From: Lepeophtheirus salmonis
Taxonomy: Eukaryota > Arthropoda > Copepoda > Siphonostomatoida > Caligidae
Direction: 5' to 3'
Length of the DNA: 64,000 nucleotides
NCBI RefSeq assembly: GCF_016086655.4
Contig: NC_052144.2
Location: 26,567,896 to 26,631,895 of the forward strand
In this document: positions 37,573-49,300 of the stretch, piece by piece
How positions within the stretch are numbered: position 1 is the first letter of the stretch
Layout: every line of letters starts with the position of its first letter
Notes under the pieces: generated by a model
The model's database searches: none
The model's input: only the letters and a program-made list of their open reading frames with translations
What the model was told of the DNA's origin: nothing
Position numbers and translations under genes: made by a program

Positions 37573-37755
37573 GGTTAATAGAAATACAAGGTTAGACCAT
37601 CACGTACGCATATCATACCAACTACTAGGTAAGAAAACAGATTTTTGACAAAACACACAACCACTCATTCACTATGACGTCAATATTACAAGCGTGGTGG
37701 AAGTCAAACATCAGTCGTACATGAGTTATGGCATTAACCTTGTATTTCTATAAAC
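37573..37755. mobile_element. Small MITE (about 183 bp)
   Basis: Inverted ends GGTTAATAGAAATACAAGGT and its reverse complement at 37735-37755. A second, longer member with the same ends is at 54619-54934. There is no coding content. The open frame that crosses its left end is not a gene. Confidence 0.75.
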
Positions 37756-38031
37756 ATTGTTCTTATTTAACGACAAAATTGAAAAATTACTAGCATGATT
37801 TATGAATATTGATTAATAAATTTATCCGACTCGTAACAATGTCATACGATCTTAAATTATTATTTCTGAACTTATCCTAAATTTTATTTGTCCTTTAACT
37901 AAATAAATTTATTTTTTAGCTAGACAAATTAAAACTTAATTTATAGTCCTTTATATATACATTTAGCATATTTTTTTTTAAATTAGTTAAAAAATAGTTT
38001 TTATTCCGTATTTAATGATAAAAATATATTA

Positions 38032-38253
38032 TTGGAAGTACAATCATTTGTTAGGTCGAATGAAGTTTGGCAATGTTTTTGTTATTCTACTGATGACGGA
38101 AAATATTTTATCTCCAGTATACAATGCAAAATTCTTCATCACAACGTTGACAAGTTTATCTACTGTTTTAAGAATATAGGTAGAGAAACAGTGACCAGAT
38201 TTGCAGGTTGTAGATATTATTTTAAAGGATATTGGATAACATATAGCATTTAA
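38032..38253 (+). other. Unrecognised open frame
   Basis: A 73-codon frame opening at TTG, with EVWQCFCYSTDDGKYF and later cysteines and a tyrosine-rich end. The W and C spacing is faintly like a BED-type zinc finger, but the second CxxC pair and the HxxxH are not in place. No promoter, splice sites or homologous copy were seen. Confidence 0.2.
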
Positions 38254-38259
38254 ACAAAT

Positions 38260-40190
38260 CTAACGCCTATATTACTACAAGCCTCATGCATAAACCCTGT
38301 GACCAATTAACTAGCCCTTGTTAATTAATATCCTAACAAAGAACAGTTTGTTCATTACATTTTATTTAAGGGCACCTATTGCAGAACCCCCACTCAACTA
38401 AAAGTTATGTGATTTTAGAATATTGCTACATTTAGTGTAAACATATTTGTCGACTTTAATTTTATTATTTTACTTGATTTAAGGTCATATGTATAGTTAC
38501 AACTTTTTGAATAATGATTGTGCTATATATCTGACAATATAAATACTATTCTTGGCTGGTGTTGAAGAACCTCTAGAGAAAATTATATAGGGTGTAGATA
38601 TTAGAAATGATTCTTTTTTGGACTTTGTATGGATCGTCTTGAACGAGTTCAATTGTATTAAATAAGGAAACTATTTACATTTAAGTACATAGTATCCTTT
38701 GGATATTTGTTAAATAAAAAGTTTTTCACTAAAGTACAACTAAATAAATTACTAAATTCTTTTTGTTGATTTGGAATCAAAGATTGATTAAACGATGAAG
38801 AATTCACATATATATATATATATATTTCAATGACTAGAATTATTTAGTTATTTTAGAGGAAGATATCTTCAATTGATACATGTATCATGGTACATGCATC
38901 TAACTATTTCTGGGTAACAACAGGCTATTCCTGTTATTGTAAATGATAAAACCCCGTTTTATAAGTTTGATTTCCCTTTCCATAGAATTTTCCATTAGAG
39001 TATTAATAATAATTGTGATATATATAAAATACTATTTTACGCAGAGGTGGTGATCCAGGAAGGTAAATATTTGGACATATTAAGTTATCCCATCTCTGAA
39101 AATAATTATAAACTTTTTTAAATTGTGGACCGCATCGATGAGGAGATGAACTCGCTTTGAACTATCTTAAGGGTGAGGAATTGAGGTCTGAAGATTACCT
39201 CCACAAAGATTACGGATGTATAATTTACTATTTACCTTGGGAATGTCAACAGACAATGCCACAACAGTGAAACCTATTTCCCAAAGAGTCCTCATAGTGG
39301 GATTGCACTGATTAAACAGTAACTCCACTATTAAGTTTACCACTAAGATGTGAGTAACAACATCTGTCTATTTCCCCGAGGATGACTTGATAATGAGGCT
39401 TAGAAAATTGATTATTTGTAGTTCCCAAAAATTTTCCTCTGACAAACTTTACTATTTGGCCTGAATAAATCTCCTAGATTATTAGTGTTTCATTTTTTTC
39501 TCTGCTCTTCAAGTCTCTAATTCGTGCTTTTAAGTAACTTGTCGTGGATGAAGGTTATCCTGTTTCTACCTGGATATGGGCCTAAGATATCTGAGAGACG
39601 GAAATGACAAAGTATGTATATATTTGCGCGTAGAGGCCTGAACTGATATTGTGCCATATTAAAGCAACGGAAGGGAGTCCAGGAGAGTATCTTCTACATG
39701 GTCCTTTAGGTTGTTTGAAGAGATGAGATATTTCCTTCATTATGAATGAGAGCTTGGAAGCCATTCTGCCGAGTTAAAAATGAAGAAGCTCTTCACCAAT
39801 GTAGTCAAATGTATATTTCTCTTGACATTTATTTGGACGAGCTTCTTTTTGGCAAGATTCATTTCAGCAAAATTTTCAAATAATATGACAATATGAATGA
39901 CGTCATTATTATATGCGATTACTTAAAAGACTGGTGTCAAACGGGAGAAGTCTAGAAGGATTAAGTAACGTTCTTATCAAATTTTGTCGCAACTCTGTAA
40001 GTTTTTGTTTAGAGTATAATTTACAAGAAAATAATTGAGCGTGACGGTATTCAAACACTTTGAGTGATGGATCTTAATGGAGAAAGATCTTTAAAAATTG
40101 TTCTGCTTAACACTCTTTTTAAAAGGAGATAGAGAAGCTTAGCCCAGAGTTAGCTGGACATTAAGAAATTAAAATTTAATTCTAAATTCT
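38260..40190. other. Intergenic stretch, no gene seen
   Basis: Short frames only. An (AT)n microsatellite lies at about 38808-38826. I find no domain, terminal repeat or RNA gene. Confidence 0.5.
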
Positions 40191-40195
40191 TCCGC

Positions 40196-40469
40196 TTCAT
40201 ATAAAACAAAAATAAAATAAATATCCTCGCTGCATATTTTTATGTATCTTTGTACACTTTTTTAAAGGAGATTATAAGGTTTAGAGAAAAAATAAAATTT
40301 AAGTTGAACTGTCGTTTGCTCAAGTTTCATAGTATTGTCAAAAATCTTTTGTCTTATTAACTTTCTTCTTTCTTCTTTTCTAAGCCTTATAATATCATTT
40401 AAAAAAAGTGTGCAAAGATACATACCACCTATTAAAATTTAATGGTCATTATTTTTTGTTTTATATGAA
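40196..40469. repeat. Fold-back element (about 270 bp)
   Basis: The outer ends share TTCATATAAAACAAAAA in inverted orientation. The inner arms (about 40241-40290 and 40374-40424) are reverse complements over some 48 bp, with about six mismatches, including TGTATCTTTG. The transcript of either strand would fold into a long imperfect hairpin. Confidence 0.65.
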
Positions 40470-40914
40470 GTAGTCGTTTGTTAACAAAAAAAAAAGGTTT
40501 TTTTACCACATTGGCCTGAAAGGCCAAATAAATTGTTACTGGTACTATCTATTGAGCCTTAAATCCAACATAAAAGTATCAGTAAACTCCATTTGTTGGT
40601 TTAGACGTGAGTCTCAGACAAAGAGAGACACAAATACTTTAAAAACATTTAATATATAGATCAGATTCTATTATATGAAAATGTAGCTGAAATTAACTTT
40701 GCTGAAAAGAAACTTGCTCAAATCAATGGTGTTAAGAATATAATCTCTGAAAATAACCTCCCTGAAATGAATGTACCCCTTTTAAGACACATGATTATTA
40801 AATTTATAAAAATGTTATTGTTCAAAGTTTTGCTATTCATTTTGATTTCATATTTCGCCTGAATCAAGTTAACTAAAAGCATATACTAATTAAAAAAGAA
40901 AATATATATTCAGA

Positions 40915-41466
40915 GTGGTGCACTAAAATCTGAAGACTTTGAATTTTAAAATTCAACAAGATATAATTGATTAATTAACAATAAAATTTCAACATAAGTA
41001 AAACTATGAATAAAAGTGTGTATGAGCTCTCTTAATCATTCATGTAGCCACCCTTAGCGGTAACGATGGCTTCGAGGCAGCGGCGGCGAAAAGCCTGGCA
41101 CCCGCTGAAGATAAACTCCTCTGTCATGGCGTCTCAGTACTTGATGGCAGTGGATTTGAGGTCCTCAGGGGTTTGATGACAGACACTGCCTTCCTTCCCC
41201 CAAACATGCACCCCAAAGGTGTAGTCGAAGGGGTTGGAATTAGGACTATAAGGAGGCCAAAAGTGTAAAAAAAGAGTTCAAAACGGTCTTGTAAAGGAGG
41301 ATATGGTTTCTTTAATTGCTGGAGTCAAAAGTGGCCTCTCGTCCGTCGTAAGGCTCTTTCCACCCACTTTTTTTATAGCTCTCTGGACAGTCTTGTATGA
41401 AACACTGAGATTCATTGCATGGCCCTCATGGACAATTTCAAATGTTTCATATTTCCCTATTGACAT
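40915..41466 (-). pseudogene. Tc1/mariner-like transposase remnant
   Basis: Two parts of a transposase are fused by an internal deletion near 41275-41285. Upstream (41285-41466) is the second helix-turn-helix region (NLSVSYKTVQRAIKKVGGK). Downstream is the C-terminus, with WPPYSPNSNPFDYTFG, the third catalytic region of the superfamily, then a stop and EAIVTAKGGYMND. The end at 40915 matches the terminal repeat of the 36580-37159 element. Neither a first catalytic Asp region nor a right terminal repeat is present. Confidence 0.75.
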
Positions 41467-41507
41467 AACATGTCTTATTCTTAATTGAATAATAATCTAG
41501 AAAAATT

Positions 41508-44500
41508 TCAATAAACAAACATAGTGAGGTACAAGTTACAAAAATTTGAGCACATGAATGGGGTTTCTTGGGCTGGAAATTCACTGAATTCTTCATCACT
41601 CTTACTTCTCTCAATGAATCTCTTAAGATTAGTGATCTGATTAAAGCACTTTGCATCCTCCATTGCCACCTCCTTTTCAGCTAGTTGACTGACGGAGCCC
41701 TCAACATCAATCCAGTAGAGTATCTTACTCAGATCCATCCACATGAAATTGGAGAACTCCTCCACGGGCGTCATCCATATCTCAAAGTAACCAAGACACG
41801 TACTGTACAGACACTGTACTTCAACACTGAAATGGTCACACCTTTGACTAAATCCATTCTTTTGCTTTTGTGCCAGCATGGACCTTGTCAATAGTTTTTG
41901 AACTTCCTCAACTGAATTGTTCTCCTTCTCCATCTCTTGAATGTGCGTCTAAAATATACAAATGAGTAAATATCGCTAAACTCATTGTCAGAAAACTTTT
42001 TGAGCAGCATGGGAAGTTTTTCTTGAGACAAAAAAAAAATATTTTAAGGCTGGATAAATCTGCGTAAATCTATCAATACCTTGGAATAATTAAAGCCACT
42101 GTGTCTTGTTATGAGAGAGGAAAGTTATGTACTCCACATCAGCAAACTCACAGTACTCCTTCAGGTTCTATGTGCACACAGTATAGATATGAAAATGTTG
42201 ATACATTTTAAACATGATATTCTCAATGTCAACATCCAGTGTGTCTACTCCATGGTGAACACAATTATTGAACATGTGTGCTGGACAGCCCATACCAATT
42301 AAAGATTTTCCTGAAAGGAATTTTTTATGTTAGCAAAAACATCCCTCTCTTCATCAATACGCCAGATTCCCCCAAAGTTGGTACTGCAGTTGTCTCCTAT
42401 AAATAGAGTACATTTCGAAAATATCCCTTTCTTCTCCAGTGTTTAGGAATGCATTCTGTAATAGCGTCAGTGGATTCATTTGGGTACTTTTACCCAGCCA
42501 ACACATAATGTAATATTTACGAAAGAATATGGTGAAATAAAGGTTGGTTAGAACATTACCAGAAACTAACGTTATATTTACGTTGACTCGAGGTTATAAA
42601 TATAACAAATAGATCCGTTATTTTGATAACCATGATACAACTTAATAATAACATTGACCAATCATACTTAAGTTATTATGACGTTGTTTCACGGTTATAA
42701 AAATAACACAAAAGTTAATTAATTATTATAACTTTGTATCATGATTATTAAAGTATCAAACCCGAAATCGATGATATGATATAACGAACGATTACACAAG
42801 TATACTGTTCAAGTGTGCATTTGAAAAAAAACTTATAATAATTTACTCATTTTATTGTGCTGACTCCAAATTTGGCATCCATTTTTTGATTGGAGCACCC
42901 AATTCGGAGAAAATTGTAAATATACAAATTTAGAAATTTGTCTTATCATTATATGATTATCTGCTTGGGTGAAAGATGGAGGAAAAAATATTAAAATGAC
43001 TTTTTTCTACACTAATTTAGGGGGGGGGATATCAGTTTTTAATCATTTTGTTGATTAAAATCCAGAATAATCCAAGAAAAGGACGAAAAATGTCGAAAAT
43101 GAAATGTTTATGAAACGCTCATTATATAAGATTCATTTGTCTTTGATAAGTATCAAAGTTAGTTGTTTAGCAGATTTTAATAATAATAAATAATATTTAA
43201 TTATAATAATTATCAAAGTAAACTTCAATCATCGTGATCGGTTTAAAAAACTTCTACACCCACCCCCACACAGGCTGTAAGTTATAAATATATATATGTT
43301 TGTTTGTGTGCAGGATAGATTAAACGGGTTAAACCTCTTTCTAGGCGAACATGCTGTTGCCTAAATGTATTATTTTCTTCGATTAGAACACACAGACAAA
43401 TATACGAAAAAATGTTTTTGTTACACAAAAATACCAAAAAAACAAAAACGGGTGCTCATACCACCTAACGCCCTTACCCTTATTTGTCACTTTGAAGCTA
43501 TTCTTTAGCTGCATCATTCATAATTCATAAAAGACTGGAGCTATCTGGAAATGAATGTAAAACGGGGCACGTTTTTTTTTCAACAAAAAATTCACTAGTG
43601 TCGTTCGGCTTATTTTTTTTTTATAAACCCCTATTTCTGTCAGTATTTGGCGCTTTATTGTTTGAGTGGTTGGTGATGCTGTTATTCAGGAAAAAAAAAA
43701 TTCTACGACTATATTTATAAGCTAAATTATTATTTTGAGTTAATTTTTTACGAATTTTCCAGCATTGAGTCAGGAGCGGTTAGTCAGACAAGCCTACAGC
43801 AAGAAGTGTAAGAGGGTATGCCAACATCTGTGTGAAATGGAATGAGAAGAGAAATGCTACAAGAGAACAATGTTCCCAACGTTGAACAGCTTGAACCAAA
43901 ACAACAATAATCTATGAGATTTCGGGAGTCTAACCATGAGGATTCCTTATTGTTATTGGAAGATACTGATACTGAGAATAGGATGACAATTGGAATACCA
44001 TTAAGTAAAAGTGTTTTTCCTGATATTATTGAAGATATAAATACTATTGAGTTTTCTAATGAGTCTACTGTTGAGGATAGTGAAGTACAACACTCACTCA
44101 AGAACTTTGATAACACTGGGCTTTCAAACACCGTTTTAAACACTCGACACTTGATTATCTTCTTATTATTTCTTTTTTATATTATATGAATATAAATATA
44201 TGTGTTATTCTTTTATGAATACATAAGTTATTATTATTTCAGTCTTGGGGTTATATGTACTTGTATATGATGTTATTATTTTTAATTTAATAAAATATAA
44301 TATTGTGGTACGTAATATTCTGTGCATTAGAAAGCGTTTTCATTACAATAGGTTTATTAAGGAGTTGAGCTCAACCATTAAACAACTAAGGGATAACATT
44401 ATATCAACATTGTTTGAAAGTTATTTTTAACCATTAGATAACGTTAATATAACGCTTAGACAACCATAAAACAACCAAAATTAACGTTTACACGACGTTC

Positions 44501-45253
44501 AGACAACTTAAGGCTTACGTTAATACAACGTTATATCAACGTTAAATTGTTGCTTGGGTAATTTCAATTAATTTACTTTCCAGCCCACTTTTCTTTCAAT
44601 CAAATGTTGCATGAGCAGAGGGAATATTTTCTCAACTTCATGATTGTTGGCATAAGTAGACACGCCATAGTGCAGGATTTCTTCGCGTGCCTTCAGAGTA
44701 ATTTCGACAGAATGGGGGGCTCTCATAGCATTAACAATTGCTTCTGTCTTGGTGTACGCAATTTATATTTTTTGAGCTGTCACCAAATCTGGAAATCCTT
44801 AAAAAAACGCAGTTTATTGATCTGTAGTTATTATTATGCTTCACTATTTGAAAAGCGGGGGTACTCTCTGCAGCCGTAACTGAAGTGTCGGTTTTATTCA
44901 CAAAAAAGTTGACGAGTTCATTCCTCTTGCTGCAGTTTAGTGTTTTGGAGAGTTTACGTGAGCTTTACCTTTATTTACTAGTTACCACTGACTAGTGCTT
45001 GCTCTGCATGTCATGCACTCAGCTTCCGAAGCATGACGGCCGAGATGAAAACATGGGTATTTTTTTATTTTCTTCCTTGAACTCACATTCACGTTTAGGC
45101 ATGGCTGCAAATGTAATGTACTGCTGTAAATAGCGCATGGAGTGAAATATGCAAGTTGCTCAATCTTACCAGATTGAAAATGGCAAAGTAACATTCCAAA
45201 GGCTGAAAGTAGTCGTATTTGGAGGATAATTATTATGGCTCTGGCAACCCTGA
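41508..45253 (-). pseudogene. hAT-family transposase pseudogene, interrupted
   Basis: Minus-strand pieces in order from 44,830 down to 41,508 match hAT transposases related to the ZBED-type group. They are REEILHYGVSTYANNHEVEK, then after an interruption GDNCSTNFGGIWRIDEERDV, GMGCPAHMFNNCVHHGVDTL (in another frame), CEFADVEYITFLSHNKTQWL, and finally the 141-codon frame at 41508-41933 with CLGYFEIW and EEFSNFMWMDL. Frameshifts and stops are frequent. A hAT-like terminus CAGGGTTGCCAGA (minus strand) is at about 45241-45253. The other end seems lost next to the Tc1-like remnant. A 2.1-kb element (42490-44562) is inserted in the coding region. Confidence 0.7.
42490..44562. mobile_element. Inverted-repeat DNA element nested in the hAT pseudogene (2.07 kb)
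   Basis: Ends are TTACCCAG(C)CAACA on the left and the inverse TGTTGCTTGGGTAA type on the right. Subterminal regions are full of AACGTT/ACGTT motifs, most densely at 44440-44550. The hAT reading resumes on both sides, so the outer boundaries are certain to a few bases. Inside, two overlapping open frames (44143-43784 minus and 43914-44189 plus) have no recognised domain. A second frame at 44245-44430 is hydrophobic. The target duplication is unclear (TT or TTT). Confidence 0.7.
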
Positions 45254-46102
45254 GATTGGTCGCCAATGAATGACTCTATAGTCAGTTTGCACAAGAAGGT
45301 GATACCTAAGGGTGGTACCATTTTCAGATCTTGGAAGTCCAAAATAACTTGTAATCTATGTGAAAGACCAAGAAACATAAATATGCAACGAGACAAAAAA
45401 ATTCAAAAAATATTACTACTATATTTTTGCGAGAGAGAAAAAATACCGAATGTTTTTGGAATCCCTGCCAGACGTATTTTTTATTTATCGTAAAGGGGGC
45501 ATGTCCGGAAAAAAGACGACGTCTCGTCACCCTACCTACATATTATATGTACATTATACAATGTAATAGAACGCAGATAATTACTTATTCATTGCACAAT
45601 GGAGTCCCATTCTTGGTAAGAGAGTAGATGGAAAAGAGGATCTACTTAACTAAGTTTTCATATATTAACTACAACCTAAATAGTAAAATGTGACGTTACC
45701 AAATGTAGGCAGAGCACCAAGACAGAAGAACGTCACAATCAACATATTTGTTTTTTGATATAAACACAGTTATGAATATATTATGTAAAATATTACGTTT
45801 CCATTTTATTTTCTCATTCATAGAAAACAAGACAAATAAGAAAAAAAACAGCAGATTTAAGAATGGTAATAACATTATTAATAATTATCGTCATTATACC
45901 TACTATATAAATGTATATATATATATATAAGTGAAAATAATAAAAAATAATTATAATATTCCTGTATTTACAACAACAATAATATTAAAGACGAATAAAA
46001 GAATGATAAAAAGTTTTCATCGGAATATCTATAACAAGACTGTATTTTTTACATAAAATAGAACACAACAAGAGCCGATGTCTTTGACAACAGGTAAAAT
46101 GA
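45254..46102. other. Region downstream of myosin VIIa, repeat debris
   Basis: No gene supported. A stretch near 45490-45540 (GGGGGCATGTCCGG, then GACGTCTCGTCACCCTA) looks like a transposon end. The left half, from 46102 down, should include the 3' untranslated region of the myosin gene. A minus-strand AATAAA is at about 45805-45810. Confidence 0.4.
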
Positions 46103-46309
46103 TTATTTAGATCGAATGGTCTTTTGCTTATTCATATTTGAGAGCATGAGGGAAATATATGAGGTTAAGAGATCGTCCATTTTATAGCCTAAAGAAGTTT
46201 CACATAGTAATTTTGAGCCTCGTACAAGATTTCCTATGGTCATGTGGAAGTATGTATTACCCGAGGACCAATTGGATATCCTCGTAAACGGATGTGTTAC
46301 GAGAACCTC
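46103..46309 (-). CDS. Myo7a: Myosin VIIa last exon (FERM-2, C lobe) and stop
   Basis: 69 codons including [23 protein letters not shown] to [16 protein letters not shown] and a short basic tail. This C-terminal lobe binds adaptor proteins in the family. Confidence 0.95.
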   Translation of the reverse strand, partial: EVLVTHPFTRISNWSSGNTYFHMTIGNLVRGSKLLCETSLGYKMDDLLTSYISLMLSNMNKQKTIRSK

Positions 46310-49300
46310 CTGTAAAAAAACAACAACATGGAATTAGTGAGTTGAAAGATGTAATGTTAATGGATCTCACCTTGGTTTGAGGATGAATAAGACTAACTCC
46401 TTGTTTATTGATTGCAATAAGGAGTAATTCAGGATAATTGGGATCTGTGGTCTGTTTGACTTCAAAGAATGCGGAACCAAAAGTAGGCCATCGATAAATG
46501 ATTTTGAGGAAGGCGATTTTTGCGTCTTCAGGACTCATTCCAGAGTCTTGATTATATCGTTTTATGATTTCCCTCTTCCAATCTTGCGATGAAGCTGTTT
46601 TTAACAGATCCGAAGGCGTTATGCTCCTTAACATTTGCGTTAGGGACTGGAGTTCCTGTTTTGATTCTCCATATTTGACTCTATAAATGAGCGCTGCAAG
46701 AATAGCTGCCTCCTCTCTTGTGCAACGATGGTAGCCTCGAAGTAACTTGGGAAGTTCTTGATGGAAATGGAAAATAATGTCTGCATTGCGATCCTTACCG
46801 GGGACAGTATTCGTCCAAAGTTTTTTCATAAAAAATACTTGATATGTAAATTGAGGTGTGGAACCTGTAATAAAAAAAATAAAAAATAAAATTGTTCAAG
46901 TCCAGATATTGAAATGCAAGCAACTTACCATCTCTAGTTGGACGGGCCTTCTTAATCCAATCTGTGAGATGTCGAACAAAATCAAAGAAGAAATCTCCTT
47001 CAGGAACAGATATGACTTTATCTGCAATTTTAACAAAGAGGCTGAATCCCTCAGGGGATCTGAGATTCAGCCTTTGAGCAATGCTTTGACAAAAGTCTTT
47101 GGCCCTGGTGGATGAGTCTACTTCAAATGCCTATTAAGAAATAAAAATTAATAATTTTTTTTAAAATGTACAAATATCAAAACCCTCTCAAGACTTACCT
47201 CATCAGTGTCATCCGGAAAGTAAACTTTGTGAAATATTTGTGTAGTTTTTTGCTGAATGGCCTCTACTTCGACTTGATGAGGAGGATATTTTCTTTGTCC
47301 ATGCCGAAGTGTCTTTTGGAGTCTTTGAATAGAGTCCAAAGCAATAGGGTGACGTCGCGTTCGCTGGAAAGCAGTTAACTCCTTCATTAGACCCTGACTG
47401 CAAGCAAAAAGACCTGTAGCCAACCACATGAGTTCCCAGCCTCTCTCTTCACTTAAGCGATTTCGATTATCTGTCAGTTGTTTCATGATTTGACAAAATA
47501 CTTCATCTCGAAGAATTTCCTAACAAATCAAGTTATAAAAAAATCATTTAGATAAAAAAAATAAAGCAATCTCATCATGATAGTAATATTTATGATGAAG
47601 GTCAATTAATTGCATCTAACTGCATTCTTATAAAGACACACAGTTCTAACATTTAAGAAAAATGGTTAATAGGTGTAATCATTCACATTATGGATGTTCA
47701 ATGTACAATAAAAAAAAGTTATGTAACTTGACACTCCCTAACGGAGGATAATAATAAGCAACGACCTTTATGAACCTAGGCAGTCCCTAACATAGCTTAA
47801 AACTTGAAATCTTACATGTTTGAGAGGTCCTTCAAAAACTTGATCAGTGAGTTCATTTCCAGTTCGAGTCCTTCTTGAGGGTAAATCGCCCATATACTTG
47901 AGTATAGCATGAAATATTAGACAGGCCTCATCCTTCATTTCATCCTTATTCATAAGTTTTTTGAGTAGAGGCTGTTTAATGGGCTCACGAGAATGTCTCC
48001 ATAGTTCGTCATTTGGACGGATTCGACGAGCTGAATTGAGAGTCAAGCTTTTACCCACGGTTCTCTTTGTATTTGGAGGACGAAAATGATCAAGAGCGTA
48101 GTCCTCAAGAGTGTAGGGCTTTTCAGATAGTCCATCTGGAGAGCCTCCATTGATTGTACCTCCCATTCCCGGATGGAAAAACCGCCGTCCATGTTCGGAC
48201 GGGTCCATGGTAAAGAGAGCCTGTTAAAGAGAATTAATTAGATCCGGTTTTTTTAGAACTCTATACTTATATATGTACACTGTAAACAATCTCAAAAAGT
48301 AAACAAAAGCCAATGGCACACCCTATAATTATGGTGTATGAGGCAAAAAGTGATAGTAATTCACTTCCTAATTGCAGACATTGGAAAAGGGCTTGTTTAA
48401 GTAACAAAGACATATTGAATTAAATGATGGATTGAGTCAAAAACAAGACTAATAACACTTACAAATTTTTATATGTTCTTAGGTTTTTGATGTGTCACAA
48501 AGAGTTTTATCAGCTCTATAACTGACTAAGTACATATATTGCGGATATACCAACACACAAAGCTCTACCCTCTCCCTCCCAAAAAAAAAAGTTAGATTAT
48601 AATGATGAAATGCAAAAAGATTTACATGAATATATATCAAAGAAACGCCTACACATGAGAGGGAAATCGAATTCCAATCATGATTTTAATTTATGAAAAT
48701 AACAAGAAATTTTTTATGGTAATAACAATAATTAGTCAAAGGTACTGTAATCAACCTTGTAGGTATGTACATTCAAAAAAGAGTGACCGCAATCGGTCTT
48801 TCATTTTTTAAAGAAATGATTGTAACATAAATTTTCCACTCTATTAACGCTACCATGACACTCCAATCCCAAAAACAAATTACATCATATAGAAATTTTC
48901 CTAATTAATGAGGTTCATCTCCATTGAAGCGTTACAACCACTACAAATAATTAGTTTTGGTCCTTCATAAGGCATTATGATTTCCCTTTGTAGGACAGTT
49001 TTTCCTTTAAATTCAATTTTATAAATTAATAGCATTTAAGGATAAATTAGAATGAAATTAATTTATAGGGAGAAAGTAGTAACTTTATTTTAAACGAATG
49101 TAGCCAAAAATACTTTTCCAATGAAAGTACCGTAACATATCCCCCCTTTACTTAACTAAATACAAATATTATATGTATAAAAAGCTTCTGGTCAAATATT
49201 TCACAAATGAAAACCACAAAGACCACAACGTTTAATATTCTATGCCTCGCAGTAGGAACAGTTTTTAAAGTACATATTATTTTTCACATGGCAAAACAAG

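Noticed and set aside
38032..38253. BED-type zinc finger gene
   Set aside because: Only the W and one C fit; the second cysteine pair and the histidines are not in place.
43784..44189. Pair of overlapping frames as a transposase of the nested element
   Set aside because: No catalytic or DNA-binding motif is visible; the serine-rich and acidic composition is merely complementary between strands.
47209..47427. Overlapping frames on both strands within the myosin VIIa exons
   Set aside because: They are shadows of the true reading frame, which alone matches the family.
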